From G026625185 sp963727835 (GTDB lineage: Bacteria; Desulfobacterota; WTBG01; JAGOGO01): a stretch of DNA of 64,000 nucleotides. The stretch is from NCBI GenBank assembly GCA_963727835.1, contig CAVSIB010000048.1, positions 55,090 through 119,089 on the forward strand, given 5' to 3'. This document shows positions 1-8,280 of the stretch, in pieces. The position numbers were made by a program, and so were the translations under genes. The notes under the pieces are model-generated. The model did no database searches. It had not been told where the DNA came from and worked only from the letters and a program-made list of their open reading frames with translations. Each line of letters starts with the position of its first letter. Positions within the stretch are counted from its first letter, which is position 1.

Positions 1-42
1 GTTAACTTTTAGGAGTAATCACTTTCTGTCGAATTTCGTCGT

Positions 43-60
43 GAGGATGGAAACATCCTC
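43..60. other. Stem-loop with GAAA tetraloop
   Basis: A perfect 7-bp stem (GAGGATG / CATCCTC) is closed by a GAAA tetraloop. It lies just upstream of a terminator-like hairpin, so it may be the 3' part of a transcript or structured RNA that enters from the left edge. I cannot assign it to a known RNA family. Confidence 0.5.
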
Positions 61-78
61 CATTTCCCCTCAATCCTT

Positions 79-113
79 CTCCCTCGTTTCGACGGGGGGG
101 AGGGGTTTTTTTA
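79..113 (+). terminator. Probable rho-independent terminator
   Basis: A CTCCCTCGT arm, a TTCG loop and a G-rich return arm are followed by a run of T. A shorter outer CCCCT/AGGGG pairing is also possible. It probably ends transcription of a gene that lies to the left of the window. From here to position 270 I see no gene. Confidence 0.6.
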
Positions 114-270
114 TTTCTTGAAAAGGCGCAATTAAAACCAAAAAATTACTCTTCTGATTGACTTTATCTCTTTTAAAGGGTAAAAACACAAAGAAGTGTT
201 GAACCCAAAAAAGGGGATGCGGTTTACCATGGTTTTGAGGAAACAATTATTTAATAAATAGCGAGCATAT

Positions 271-314
271 AAAAAGGCCAGATTGCCAGATAAAAAGGTG
301 AAAGGCCTTTTTTA
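271..314. terminator. Bidirectional terminator-like hairpin
   Basis: The AAAAAGGCC arm (271-279) pairs with GGCCTTTTT (304-312), giving A-rich and T-rich flanks on both strands. It sits about 60 bases before the next gene and would insulate it from upstream transcription. No coding sequence is visible in 1-377. Confidence 0.6.
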
Positions 315-377
315 TTTCCATTATATCCTTACAACGAAGGTATTGGCAGTTAGATCGCTTGCCTTGAGGATTTAGTT

Positions 378-974
378 ATGTTGTCGCGCAAACATGAATG
401 CTGTATTAGGTGTGGAGAAACTGAGATAAAGCATGCGTCGTTAGGACTTTGCCAGAAATGTTATGGCAGGGTTAAGGAAGCAAGACATACAGGATACCGA
501 GGGCGAGCTGAAAAAATAAAAAATACTAAGTTAACGGGAAAAAAGCCTGGTCATTTATTAACCAAGGAATACCTCCATGCGGAATATATTCTTAACAAAA
601 GGTCGCTCGGTGAAATTGCAAAGGAATGCGGATGCACCCGAACATATGTTCATAGGAGGTTGAAGTTCTATGGCATTCCTTCGAGAGACCAAACTACTGC
701 ACGAACTTTAGCATTAACAAAAGGCAAGGTGAAGTTTGAGCATACAGACGAAGATGGTCAGAGGCGCTTAGTCACACTTCAGAAAAACATTTACAATGAG
801 GACTTCTTTTCTGGATGGTCTGATAAAATGGCTTATGTGCTGGGCGTAATATGCACCGACGGAAATTTAAACCCAAACAAGGACAAAGACCCTCTTAAAA
901 AATCCAAAACGGCAATTTCACGTCTTTCGGTTTTCCAAAAGATGCAAAGATTTTTGAATTGCCGTTCGTCGTAA
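378..974 (+). pseudogene. Truncated LAGLIDADG-type homing endonuclease-like protein
   Basis: The 198-codon frame starts with a small zinc-ribbon-like part, with CxxC pairs near residues 9-12 and 25-28. A helix-turn-helix-like stretch follows around residues 75-100 (GEIAKECGCTRTYVHRRL). Near residue 151 it reaches a LAGLIDADG-like motif (YVLGVICTDG). Homing endonucleases of this type continue well over 100 residues past this motif, but here the frame stops about 45 residues later. A second frame entered near 937 reads a better-looking continuation (PKDAKIFELP) but also ends at once. I take it as a decayed or 3'-truncated mobile endonuclease gene with no visible host intron or intein. The function is inferred from motifs only. 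Confidence 0.5.
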
Positions 975-997
975 GCGTTTGAAAAGGGGGTGCAGAA

Positions 998-1534
998 ATG
1001 ATGAAAAAATCTTTTTCTTTGTCCCGAGTCTATAGCTTGCTTGAACCGGGGCCGGTCGTGATGGTTACTACCAGCCGAAAGGGACAGGCAAACATTATGA
1101 CTATGTCGTGGCATACGATGATGGAATTTGAACCTCCGATGGTGGGCTGTGTGATCAGCAACCGGAATTATACATTCAACATCGTGAAGGCCACCAAAGA
1201 ATGCGTGATCAATATTCCGACGAAGGAGCTGGCGAAAAAGGTAGTGAGCTGCGGTAACACCTCAGGCCGAAGTGTTGATAAGTTCACGACCTTTCATCTC
1301 ACGCCGGCAGCAGCCGCTTATGTCAAGGCGCCGCTCATTGCCGAGTGCTACGCCAATCTCGAATGCAAGGTCGTGGACACGAGTATGGCGACCAAATACA
1401 ATTTTTTTATCCTTGAGGTACTCAAAGCCTGGATCGCTCCCTCAGTGAAACAGCTGCGCACTCTTCATCATCTCGGCAAAGGTTCATTTATGGTTGCCGG
1501 CCAGACGATTAAACTGCCTTCCAAAATGAAATAG
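998..1534 (+). CDS. Flavin reductase-like (flavoredoxin) family protein
   Basis: This 178-residue protein looks like the FMN-binding split-barrel flavin reductase family. Visible family features are the early LLEPGPVVMVTTSRKGQANI strand pattern, MSWHTMMEFEPPMVGCVIS, and the later central CVINIPTKELAK segment. Such proteins bind FMN and transfer electrons in the cytoplasm; the partner is unknown here. The start is the first of two adjacent ATGs behind a G-rich ribosome site (AAGGGGG). Its codons are GC-richer than the ribosomal block, like the two FAD enzymes downstream, so the three may have arrived together. Confidence 0.8.
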   Translation: MMKKSFSLSRVYSLLEPGPVVMVTTSRKGQANIMTMSWHTMMEFEPPMVGCVISNRNYTFNIVKATKECVINIPTKELAKKVVSCGNTSGRSVDKFTTFHLTPAAAAYVKAPLIAECYANLECKVVDTSMATKYNFFILEVLKAWIAPSVKQLRTLHHLGKGSFMVAGQTIKLPSKMK

Positions 1535-1633
1535 CTTTTCTCTGAAACGTACTCTGGCAAACATATTGCCAGGATAGAGAAGGTGCGGCATGAAAAGTGT
1601 TGGTGGATTTATATTCTTAATAAGGTGCCGGAT

Positions 1634-2884
1634 ATGCGTGCGAAAAAAAAATTAGGAAAAGTACATATCGCCATCGTCGGTGGCGGGGCAGCCGGGATGA
1701 TGGCGGCTATTAATGCCGCGCGCCAGGGCGCTCGCGTTACTTTGCTCGAGCGGCAGGACCGGGTGGGGAAAAAAATCCTGGCCACCGGCAATGGCCGCTG
1801 CAATGTGACCAATGTCAATTGTTCGATCGAGAACTTTCACGGCGCAGATATGTATTTTATCAGAATGATCCTGAACCAATTCCCGGTAACAAAGACGTTA
1901 GAATTCTTCAATGCCCTGGGGGTATGCACCCGGGTGGAAGACGAGGGTCGTGTCTTTCCCTTGACTGGTCAGGCCTCTACCGTGCTCGACGTGCTGCGTC
2001 TTGAAACCGAGCGCTTGGGGGTTGCCATACGGACGCAGACAAACATCGAGAGCGTCTCCCGGAAGGATAACTTCTTTATCCTGCGCTGGCCTGAGGGCGA
2101 GGAACAGGCAGACCGGGTTGTGGTGACCACGGGCGGCAAAGCAGCGCCGCACCTGGGCGGCAATGAGAGCGGAATTGAGGTGCTAAAAAAAATGGGACAT
2201 ACGGTTGCGCCTATTTTTCCGGCTCTGGTTCCCCTTAAAGTAAACCCGCATTTTGGTTCGAAACTCAAAGGCGTCAAAGTCATTGCCCGAGCGCTTCTTG
2301 TTCTTTCAGATAAGCTTGCAGTCAAAGAAGAAGGTGAGATTCTCTTTACTGAATACGGTCTATCCGGACCGCCGGTTCTCCAGCTCAGTCGGAGTGCTCT
2401 TCAAGCACAGTTTGATCAGCAGCCGGTATTCCTCGCGCTCGATCTCTTTCCTTTCTGGAGCGCGAAGCAGATCATGAGCAACCTCGACCAGAGGTTTTCC
2501 TTCTGGCCCGAGGCAGCGCTCGATGTCGCCCTTGTTGGTCTGATCCACAAACGGCTCATTCCCATCATTCTGCATGAAGCCAATATTGTTGAGGAGCACA
2601 AACCTGTCCGGCAGGTTTCGCAGGAAGAGCGCATCCGCATCGCCACAACACTGAAAAACTGGAGTTTTGAGATAACCGGCTCGCTTTCCTGGAAAGAGGC
2701 GCAGGTCATGGCGGGCGGCATCTGCACCAGAGATTTCTCTGCCCAGACTTTGGAATCACACCGAGTAAAAGGATTGTTCGCTGCCGGCGAAGTGCTTGAT
2801 GTTACTGGCGACAGCGGCGGCTTTAACCTCCAGTGGGCCTGGTCTTCGGGTTATGTGGCTGGGATGCACAGCGCGCAGATGTGA
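1634..2884 (+). CDS. NAD(P)/FAD-dependent oxidoreductase, HI0933/BaiN family
   Basis: A flavoprotein with an N-terminal Rossmann dinucleotide-binding motif (IAIVGGGAAGMMAAI), then the family motif GKKILATGNGRCNVTN. The C-terminal FAD signature has the form CTRDFSAQTLE...GLFAAGEVLDVTGDSGGFN. These are typical of the HI0933 (YhiN/BaiN) family, whose physiological substrates are mostly unknown. A GTG at 1583 would add 17 residues unlike the family, so I prefer ATG 1634, which has AAGGTG at the right distance. Its stop lies only two bases before the next ATG, so the two FAD enzymes are surely co-transcribed. Confidence 0.88.
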   Translation: MRAKKKLGKVHIAIVGGGAAGMMAAINAARQGARVTLLERQDRVGKKILATGNGRCNVTNVNCSIENFHGADMYFIRMILNQFPVTKTLEFFNALGVCTRVEDEGRVFPLTGQASTVLDVLRLETERLGVAIRTQTNIESVSRKDNFFILRWPEGEEQADRVVVTTGGKAAPHLGGNESGIEVLKKMGHTVAPIFPALVPLKVNPHFGSKLKGVKVIARALLVLSDKLAVKEEGEILFTEYGLSGPPVLQLSRSALQAQFDQQPVFLALDLFPFWSAKQIMSNLDQRFSFWPEAALDVALVGLIHKRLIPIILHEANIVEEHKPVRQVSQEERIRIATTLKNWSFEITGSLSWKEAQVMAGGICTRDFSAQTLESHRVKGLFAAGEVLDVTGDSGGFNLQWAWSSGYVAGMHSAQM

Positions 2885-2886
2885 CC

Positions 2887-4482
2887 ATGTTACGCATCTT
2901 TGAAATTAAACTCCCCTTAGACCATACCCACGATGATCTGGTTCGCGCCATTGCTGACTCTTTGCGTGTGCCTGCCCGGGATCTGTTGTCATGGGAGATC
3001 CGGCGTCAGGCAATCGATGCCCGCAAAAAGACAACTATCAGATTGATCTATACGGTAGATGTTTTCCTGCGTCACGAGGAACAGCTTGTCAGCAAAGTCC
3101 TTGGCCATCACGTGATACCAACGCCTGACGAGTCCTACCGGCCAGCAAAATCTGGTTCGGAAATGTTAGAACACCGTCCGGTGGTGGTGGGCAGCGGACC
3201 AGCCGGGTTGTTTGCCGGGCTGATTTTAGCCCAGGCCGGCTACCAGCCCGTGATTCTGGAACGGGGCAAGGCAGTTGAAGAGCGATGCCGCGATGTAGAG
3301 CGCTTCTGGCAGGAAGGTGTCCTCAATCCCGAGTCTAATGCTCAGTTCGGCGAAGGCGGAGCCGGCACGTTCTCTGATGGCAAGCTGTCTACGCTGATCA
3401 ATGACCTGCGGTGTCGCAAGGTTTTGGAGGAACTGGCCAGTGCTGGCGCGCCGCCGGCAATTCTGGTGTCAAATAAGCCTCATATCGGTACTGATCAGTT
3501 GCGGGTGGTGGTGCGGACGATCCGGGAATTGATCATCCGTCTGGGTGGTAAGGTGCATTTTTTGAACCGGGTGACCGGCCTCCATGTCCGCGATGGTCGG
3601 TTGTGCGGGCTGGAAATAAACGATGCCGATGTCCGGGAGTGTGAAGTCGCTGTTTTTGCGATCGGCCACAGCAGCCGGGACACCTTCACCATGCTGCTTA
3701 AAAACGGCTTAAACATGATTCCTAAACCGTTTTCCGTGGGCATGCGAGTCGAACATCCCCAGCGCCTTATTGACCACGTCCAGTACGGCGCTTTTGCCGG
3801 ACACCGGCGGGTTGGTCCGGCAGACTACAAACTGGCGTATCACGCCCCCGACGGCCGTTCGGCGTATACCTTCTGCATGTGTCCCGGTGGTGAAGTGATT
3901 GCCGCGGCCTCTGAGCCGGGTGGCATTGTCACCAATGGCATGAGCCTTCAGGTGCGAAGCGGATTGAACGCCAATTCCGCTTTGCTGGTCAACGTGGGGC
4001 CAGCAGACTTTTGTGATGATCATCCGCTTGCCGGGTTCAGGTTTCAAAGGGAATGGGAATCTTTGGCATTTCGCTTGGCGGGAGAAACTTACGCCGCGCC
4101 AGTACAGCTTCTATCTGACTTCCTTAGAGGGCGGTCTTCCACACAATTAGGACACGTGGCGGCGACATACCGACCGACAGTGGTGCTTGCAGACCTGCAA
4201 AACGCTCTGCCTTCTTATGTGTGCGACACCATCAAACAGGCTATCCCGGCTTTCGCCCGTCGGTTAAAAGGTTTTGATCTGCCTGATGCGGTGTTGACCG
4301 GCGTGGAGACGCGGAGCTCCTGTCCGGTGCGGTTGGTGCGGGGGAAAGATTTTCAGACGAGCATCAGCGGTCTGTATCCAGCGGGAGAGGGCGGGGGATA
4401 TGCCGGCGGCATCATGTCATCAGCCGTAGACGGCATCAAAGTTGCCGAAGCCATCATTGCACGCTTCTCTCCTCCTTGGTGA
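2887..4482 (+). CDS. FAD-dependent dehydrogenase, COG2509 family
   Basis: About 531 residues. An N-terminal domain of some 100 residues precedes the FAD-binding motif PVVVGSGPAGLFAGLILAQ. The family blocks QFGEGGAGTFSDGKLST and, near the C-terminus, LYPAGEGGGYAGGIMSSAVDG follow. This matches the uncharacterised COG2509 'FAD-utilizing dehydrogenase' group. The longer frame beginning at 2833 overlaps the previous gene and is rejected; ATG 2887 follows that gene's stop by two bases. The substrate is unknown. Confidence 0.87.
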   Translation: MLRIFEIKLPLDHTHDDLVRAIADSLRVPARDLLSWEIRRQAIDARKKTTIRLIYTVDVFLRHEEQLVSKVLGHHVIPTPDESYRPAKSGSEMLEHRPVVVGSGPAGLFAGLILAQAGYQPVILERGKAVEERCRDVERFWQEGVLNPESNAQFGEGGAGTFSDGKLSTLINDLRCRKVLEELASAGAPPAILVSNKPHIGTDQLRVVVRTIRELIIRLGGKVHFLNRVTGLHVRDGRLCGLEINDADVRECEVAVFAIGHSSRDTFTMLLKNGLNMIPKPFSVGMRVEHPQRLIDHVQYGAFAGHRRVGPADYKLAYHAPDGRSAYTFCMCPGGEVIAAASEPGGIVTNGMSLQVRSGLNANSALLVNVGPADFCDDHPLAGFRFQREWESLAFRLAGETYAAPVQLLSDFLRGRSSTQLGHVAATYRPTVVLADLQNALPSYVCDTIKQAIPAFARRLKGFDLPDAVLTGVETRSSCPVRLVRGKDFQTSISGLYPAGEGGGYAGGIMSSAVDGIKVAEAIIARFSPPW

Positions 4483-4549
4483 GTAATTTGTTGACGTTAG
4501 GTCGGGTTTGAAAAGTGTTGTTTTCGACAACGCCCCTCTAATTTCTTCT

Positions 4550-4672
4550 TTAACCCTTGCTCCTTTTTAAGATTAAAAAAACAATGGACCCCAAAACAAG
4601 AGAGAGCGCAAAGATACAAAACCAAATAAGGGCATACCGTGTACTGATTCGAGCCGCTTTTTTCAAACGCAT
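4550..4672 (-). CDS. Possible small single-span membrane protein
   Basis: A 40-codon frame encodes a basic N-terminus, one hydrophobic segment (YALIWFCIFALSLVLGSIVF) and a basic tail. The frame stays open for about 20 codons upstream without a good start, so the true start may lie further up or the gene may be a remnant. It lies in an AT-rich stretch with other short minus-strand membrane genes. I do not recognise it. Confidence 0.28.
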   Translation of the reverse strand: MRLKKAARISTRYALIWFCIFALSLVLGSIVFLILKRSKG

Positions 4673-4748
4673 GAGAGTTTGATCGGCTTCTTCATTGTCT
4701 TTGAAAATATAAAACCCCCCAAAATGTATCTTTTGATGCTAGTTCTCG

Positions 4749-4889
4749 TCATCTTTGATAGTAATGTTTCTTTAAATAACTATTAAATCTGTATAACGAT
4801 AGCATAGCCCAGATAATTAATAGACAACATGCTATTCCACAGAAAAAAATCCACCCAAATATTGGATAAACTATGTTCAAAGTATTCAT
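4749..4889 (-). CDS. Possible small membrane protein
   Basis: A 46-codon frame from ATG. Its central hydrophobic segment (IFFCGIACCLLIIWAMLSLY) is followed by a Lys/Tyr/His-rich tail. There is no recognisable family and no strong ribosome site. It could be a chance ORF in AT-rich DNA, but two such hydrophobic frames in tandem on the same strand as real small genes make it worth recording. Confidence 0.28.
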   Translation of the reverse strand: MNTLNIVYPIFGWIFFCGIACCLLIIWAMLSLYRFNSYLKKHYYQR

Positions 4890-4980
4890 CAATAGAACTT
4901 TGGAACGTTGTTGAAAATCAATACTCCCTTTCCGCAGACTCTAAACTTTTGACCGCCTTGATCGTGACGCTTGTGTAAGT

Positions 4981-5190
4981 TTAACGGGTCAATAAATTAG
5001 TTTTTACCCATACCCAATTTAATATAATATGAATAGTTCCGATGAGGACCAGGAGGACGCCCACTGTTGGGTGGAGAATTTCAAATAATTCGTCTCCAAT
5101 CAATGGATGAGCTAAGCCGGTGGTAGCCTGGCAAAGGAAGAGTGTAAGAAGGATTACATTGGTTATTTTTAGCTCAGTAAGCTTCTTCAT
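4981..5190 (-). CDS. Small two-span membrane protein, DUF4405-like
   Basis: A 69-residue protein with two hydrophobic segments (VILLTLFLCQATTGLAHP and HPTVGVLLVLIGTIHIILNW). Histidines near the helix ends (HP...HP...IH) recall the haem-ligand pattern of DUF4405/cytochrome b-like membrane proteins. The family call is from pattern only. It lies 10 bases downstream of the ferritin-like gene on the same strand, so the two probably share a transcript. Confidence 0.55.
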   Translation of the reverse strand: MKKLTELKITNVILLTLFLCQATTGLAHPLIGDELFEILHPTVGVLLVLIGTIHIILNWVWVKTNLLTR

Positions 5191-5200
5191 CGGGTCTCTC

Positions 5201-5509
5201 CTATTTTTTCTTTAATTTTTTAATGATTTCTTCAACCTCTGCCGCGCCTTCTTGATAAAATTTTTCTTCATCCGGGGCGAGTGCTTTTAGGAGCCTTGAA
5301 AACTCACCCGCGTGGACTTGTTTTTCATCCGCAATGTCTTTGATAACTTTTTTGGCTACTTTGTTGTCAAATGATTCAGCAAGCGGCATATAAAGCTGGA
5401 CCGATTCGTATTCAGTGGCAACCAGAAACCGAATAGCGCGGATTAACTCTTGGGGGTTAAGTTTTTAATCATGAATGAGTCCGGAAAATGGGGTTGTAAA
5501 TTCAGGCAT
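5201..5509 (-). pseudogene. Ferritin-like (rubrerythrin-type) protein with internal stop
   Basis: Read from ATG 5509, behind a strong AGGAGG site, the frame encodes a 102-residue ferritin-like protein. It opens with MPEFTTPFSGLIHD, then has an in-frame TAA at 5465-5467. It resumes in the same frame with KLNPQELIRAIRFLVATEYE and continues to 5201. The helical Glu and E..H pattern (ATEYE, DEKQVHAGEF) is that of small di-iron ferritin-like proteins, some of which accompany encapsulins; no encapsulin gene is present here. Without readthrough, only a fragment from the internal ATG at 5389 could be made, lacking the first metal-binding helix. The cause is either a real nonsense mutation or a base error. 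Confidence 0.72.
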
Positions 5510-5597
5510 GGTCCCCTCCTTGGTTCAGTTAATGAAAGATGAAAATAAGAATGGTTATAGTGAACCCCTGCTCTGGGCAAGGATTCACTATCTTGAA

Positions 5598-5978
5598 TTA
5601 TTGGACTTCGATTTGGTATTGGTAGTTTGGCACGACTTCGCTTAAAAATGCCCATCCCCAGCCAATCAATGCATTATCTTTAAAAACAAGCGGGGTCAGT
5701 TCACTGTCAGTAATCAAATCGCCCTTCTTTTTTTTATCAGTATTGTAAAATAATACTTCGTATAACGAGCCATCTTTCCCTTTTGGTGTTTCTACTCGAT
5801 AAGGATTGTTAACCGACTTTATGGTTGCTGTCCCCATGATTTGGAGAACATCAAATTTGGTCATTCCAAGGGAGAGGCGGAGCAAATTTTCCCGGTTTTT
5901 GGTTCGGAGTTGTTCAACCGTTGATGCACATCCGAAGATAATGAAGAGAATAAACAGGTGGATTCCAAGTTTTTTCAT
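5598..5978 (-). CDS. Lipoprotein, DUF3192/BamE-like fold
   Basis: A 126-residue protein with an N-terminal signal peptide and lipobox (FIIFGC, lipidated Cys near residue 17). The body contains NRENLLRLSLGMTKFDVLQI followed by MGTA, the 'LxxGMTxxxVxxxMG' pattern of DUF3192 and SmpA/BamE-like small lipoproteins. It is likely anchored in the outer membrane or periplasmic face. The role is unknown. It precedes the ferritin-like gene by about 90 bases on the same strand. Confidence 0.7.
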   Translation of the reverse strand: MKKLGIHLFILFIIFGCASTVEQLRTKNRENLLRLSLGMTKFDVLQIMGTATIKSVNNPYRVETPKGKDGSLYEVLFYNTDKKKKGDLITDSELTPLVFKDNALIGWGWAFLSEVVPNYQYQIEVQ

Positions 5979-6151
5979 ATTCTTCTCCCTTAAAAAAAAG
6001 AGTTAAAAATTTTTGCGAAAATTATAACGGAATTTTGATAAATGGTAAATTAATTACTTTTTCCCCAAAAAATAATTCATTTTGCGGCGGATAGTATGAT
6101 ATTAATTACTATATTATTATAATTTAAAACGGAAACTCAACCGACATCCCT

Positions 6152-6991
6152 ATGGCCCGAAAAGATTTTTTTACAAAAGATTACTACCAGATTTTAGATA
6201 TCTCTCGCAATGCTTCTGATGAGGAGATAAAAAAAGCATATCGAAGGCTTGCTCTGAAGTGCCATCCTGACCGAAATCCTGATGACTCCTATGCTGAGGA
6301 AAAATTCAAAGAGATCAGCGAAGCCTATGGCGTTCTGATTGATCCGGAAAAAGGAAACGGCATGACCGGATACGAGATTGTGGATTTGCTCAGGGCGCAG
6401 CAGGAGATGGTTTTGGCTATACTCAGGAAGACATTTTTCGGGATGTATTTTCTAACCCTTTTGCTCGGGAGGTTTTCCATGACCTAAGCCACGAGTTTAA
6501 CAGGTACGGTTTTCGATTTGACAACCGGTTTTTTAACCAGGTCTTTTTTGGCGCAAAAGGGGTTGCTTTTGGTGGTGTATTTTTTTTCGGGTCAAGGGGG
6601 GGGTACCCGCACCTCCTATAATAATATCTATAATAATATGTTTAATAAAGATATCGTTACGACGGCAACAAATTCAGCGCAAAAAAGGAGCTTGATAGGG
6701 AAAATCGGTGCAAAAGCGGCCGTGTTTTTGTTAAAAAAGATTTTCTTTCTTCCAAAGAATGGGGAAGAAAAAGATCTTTATTACCGTTTAGCTATCACGC
6801 CAGAAGAAGCTGCAACCGGGACCGAAAAGCAGATTGCTGTAAGAAGAAGGGGGAAGCTGGAAAAGTTTTTGGTAAAGATTCCTCCGGGGCTCAATCCCGG
6901 GACCTATTTGAGGCTTAAAGGGAAAGGTAAGGAAAGGGGTATGGGAAACCATAGTGGCGACCTTTTCCTGCACATAGTAACAAAAAGTTAA
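6152..6991 (+). pseudogene. DnaJ-like co-chaperone (CbpA type), two frameshifts
   Basis: The first frame encodes a full J domain (residues ~10-75, with the HPD motif in KCHPDRNP). The frame is then lost in an A run at 6348-6352; adding one A restores EKRKRHD and a Phe/Gly-rich linker. A second break lies in the eight-G run at 6596-6603; removing one G leads into a DnaJ C-terminal substrate-binding domain (YYRLAITPEEAATGTEKQI ... GDLFLHIV). Corrected length is about 279 residues, with no zinc-finger domain. Both breaks are in homopolymers, so sequencing error is as likely as gene decay. Confidence 0.75.
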
Positions 6992-7100
6992 CTCAATTAT
7001 TTCTCTTATAGCTGACCGCGCGTTCCATAAAAGGGAAAGATTTTTTCGTGATGGTCACTGATTGTGAAAAAACACTTTAGTTGATGAGCAGGGGAGGCTT

Positions 7101-8186
7101 TTGAGAGCAGTAGATAAATTTCAGAATGCTTTTGTAAAATATTCTTTTTCTCCTGAAAAGAAAAAGGGCAAGCAAATTTTGCTTTCACCCTTGACCTTAA
7201 TTTCCTTCTTTTACAAACAGGCAATTATCCTTCGGAATAGAGCTTATCACATTGGGTTTCTTCGCGCCCGGAAGCTTTCGATCCCCGTCATTAGTATCGG
7301 AAACCTCACGGTTGGCGGAACAGGAAAAACTCCCACGACAATTTATTTAGCACGCCTCTTACAAAGCATGGGGAAACGGGTGGGAGTCTTAAGCCGGGGA
7401 TACAGAGGGGCCGCTTCAGGCGCCGCCAATGTTGTTTCTGATGGTGAGAAGGTGAGGTTGGGTCCTGGTGAAGCGGGAGATGAGCCCTTTTTAGTCGCCG
7501 AGAAATTGCCAGGAATAGTAGTCTTAACCGGCAAAAGCCGAGGATTGGCAGGAGAATACGCGCAAAAGAATTTTTCAATTGATGTTGCTCTCTTGGATGA
7601 TGGTTTTCAGCACATCAAACTAAAAAGGGATTTAGATATCCTCCTTCTCGATGGTCGCAATCCTTTAGGAAACGGATATCTTCTTCCCCGTGGAAATTTA
7701 CGTGAACCTCCAGAAAGTATTCGAAGAGCGCATCTTGTTTTGGTTACTCATGCGGACAAGAATTACGAAAAAATAAAAGAAATAATTCATTCGTTTAACC
7801 TCAACGCCCCTATTTTTTTTGCTGATTGTATTCCCGTGGGACTTGAGCGCCTTGCATCCCAAGAAAAACTATCCTTGGACTTCCTCCACGGTAAAACAGT
7901 GCATGCCTTAGCAGGGGTGGCTCGGCCTGAATATTTTGTCTCTTTTCTTTCTCAAATGGGAGCTGAGGTAAAAGAAACTCTGTTTTTCCCTGACCATCAT
8001 TTCTATCATCCAAAGGAATTAACAAGGATAGATAAAAACTCTATTTTTGTTACCACCGAAAAGGATGCGGTGAAGCTGAAAACGATTGTCTTACCAGAAT
8101 GTGATATGTTAGTTTTGAAGATAGAACTTAAAATTGAAAATGATGAAAAATTTCAAGATTTCTTAAAAAAATGCTTGTCTTATTAG
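7101..8186 (+). CDS. lpxK: Tetraacyldisaccharide 4'-kinase (lipid A biosynthesis)
   Basis: LpxK phosphorylates the 4' position of the lipid A disaccharide at the inner face of the cytoplasmic membrane. The 361-residue protein has the P-loop VGGTGKTP near residue 72, then GVLSRGYRG, LLDDGFQH and the GYLLPRGNLREP block, all characteristic. The start is TTG behind GGGGAGG. Residues 20-45 could form the membrane-associated N-terminal helix. It is followed by a PagL-like gene and an LPS heptosyltransferase, making a small outer-membrane lipid cluster. Confidence 0.95.
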   Translation: MRAVDKFQNAFVKYSFSPEKKKGKQILLSPLTLISFFYKQAIILRNRAYHIGFLRARKLSIPVISIGNLTVGGTGKTPTTIYLARLLQSMGKRVGVLSRGYRGAASGAANVVSDGEKVRLGPGEAGDEPFLVAEKLPGIVVLTGKSRGLAGEYAQKNFSIDVALLDDGFQHIKLKRDLDILLLDGRNPLGNGYLLPRGNLREPPESIRRAHLVLVTHADKNYEKIKEIIHSFNLNAPIFFADCIPVGLERLASQEKLSLDFLHGKTVHALAGVARPEYFVSFLSQMGAEVKETLFFPDHHFYHPKELTRIDKNSIFVTTEKDAVKLKTIVLPECDMLVLKIELKIENDEKFQDFLKKCLSY

Positions 8187-8280
8187 TTGCAATATATTAA
8201 AAATAATAAAAAAAGTTTAGACCAATAATTTAATTGATTTGTAATTCAAGATAGACTTGCAAGAAAAAAGGAGGAAAAAC

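Noticed and set aside
181..250. Possible riboswitch before the first gene
   Set aside because: Short pairings can be drawn, but no known riboswitch core is recognisable and the terminator at 271 is adequate.
2833..2886. N-terminal extension of the COG2509 protein
   Set aside because: It overlaps the upstream gene in another frame and looks unlike the family; ATG 2887 directly after the stop fits better.
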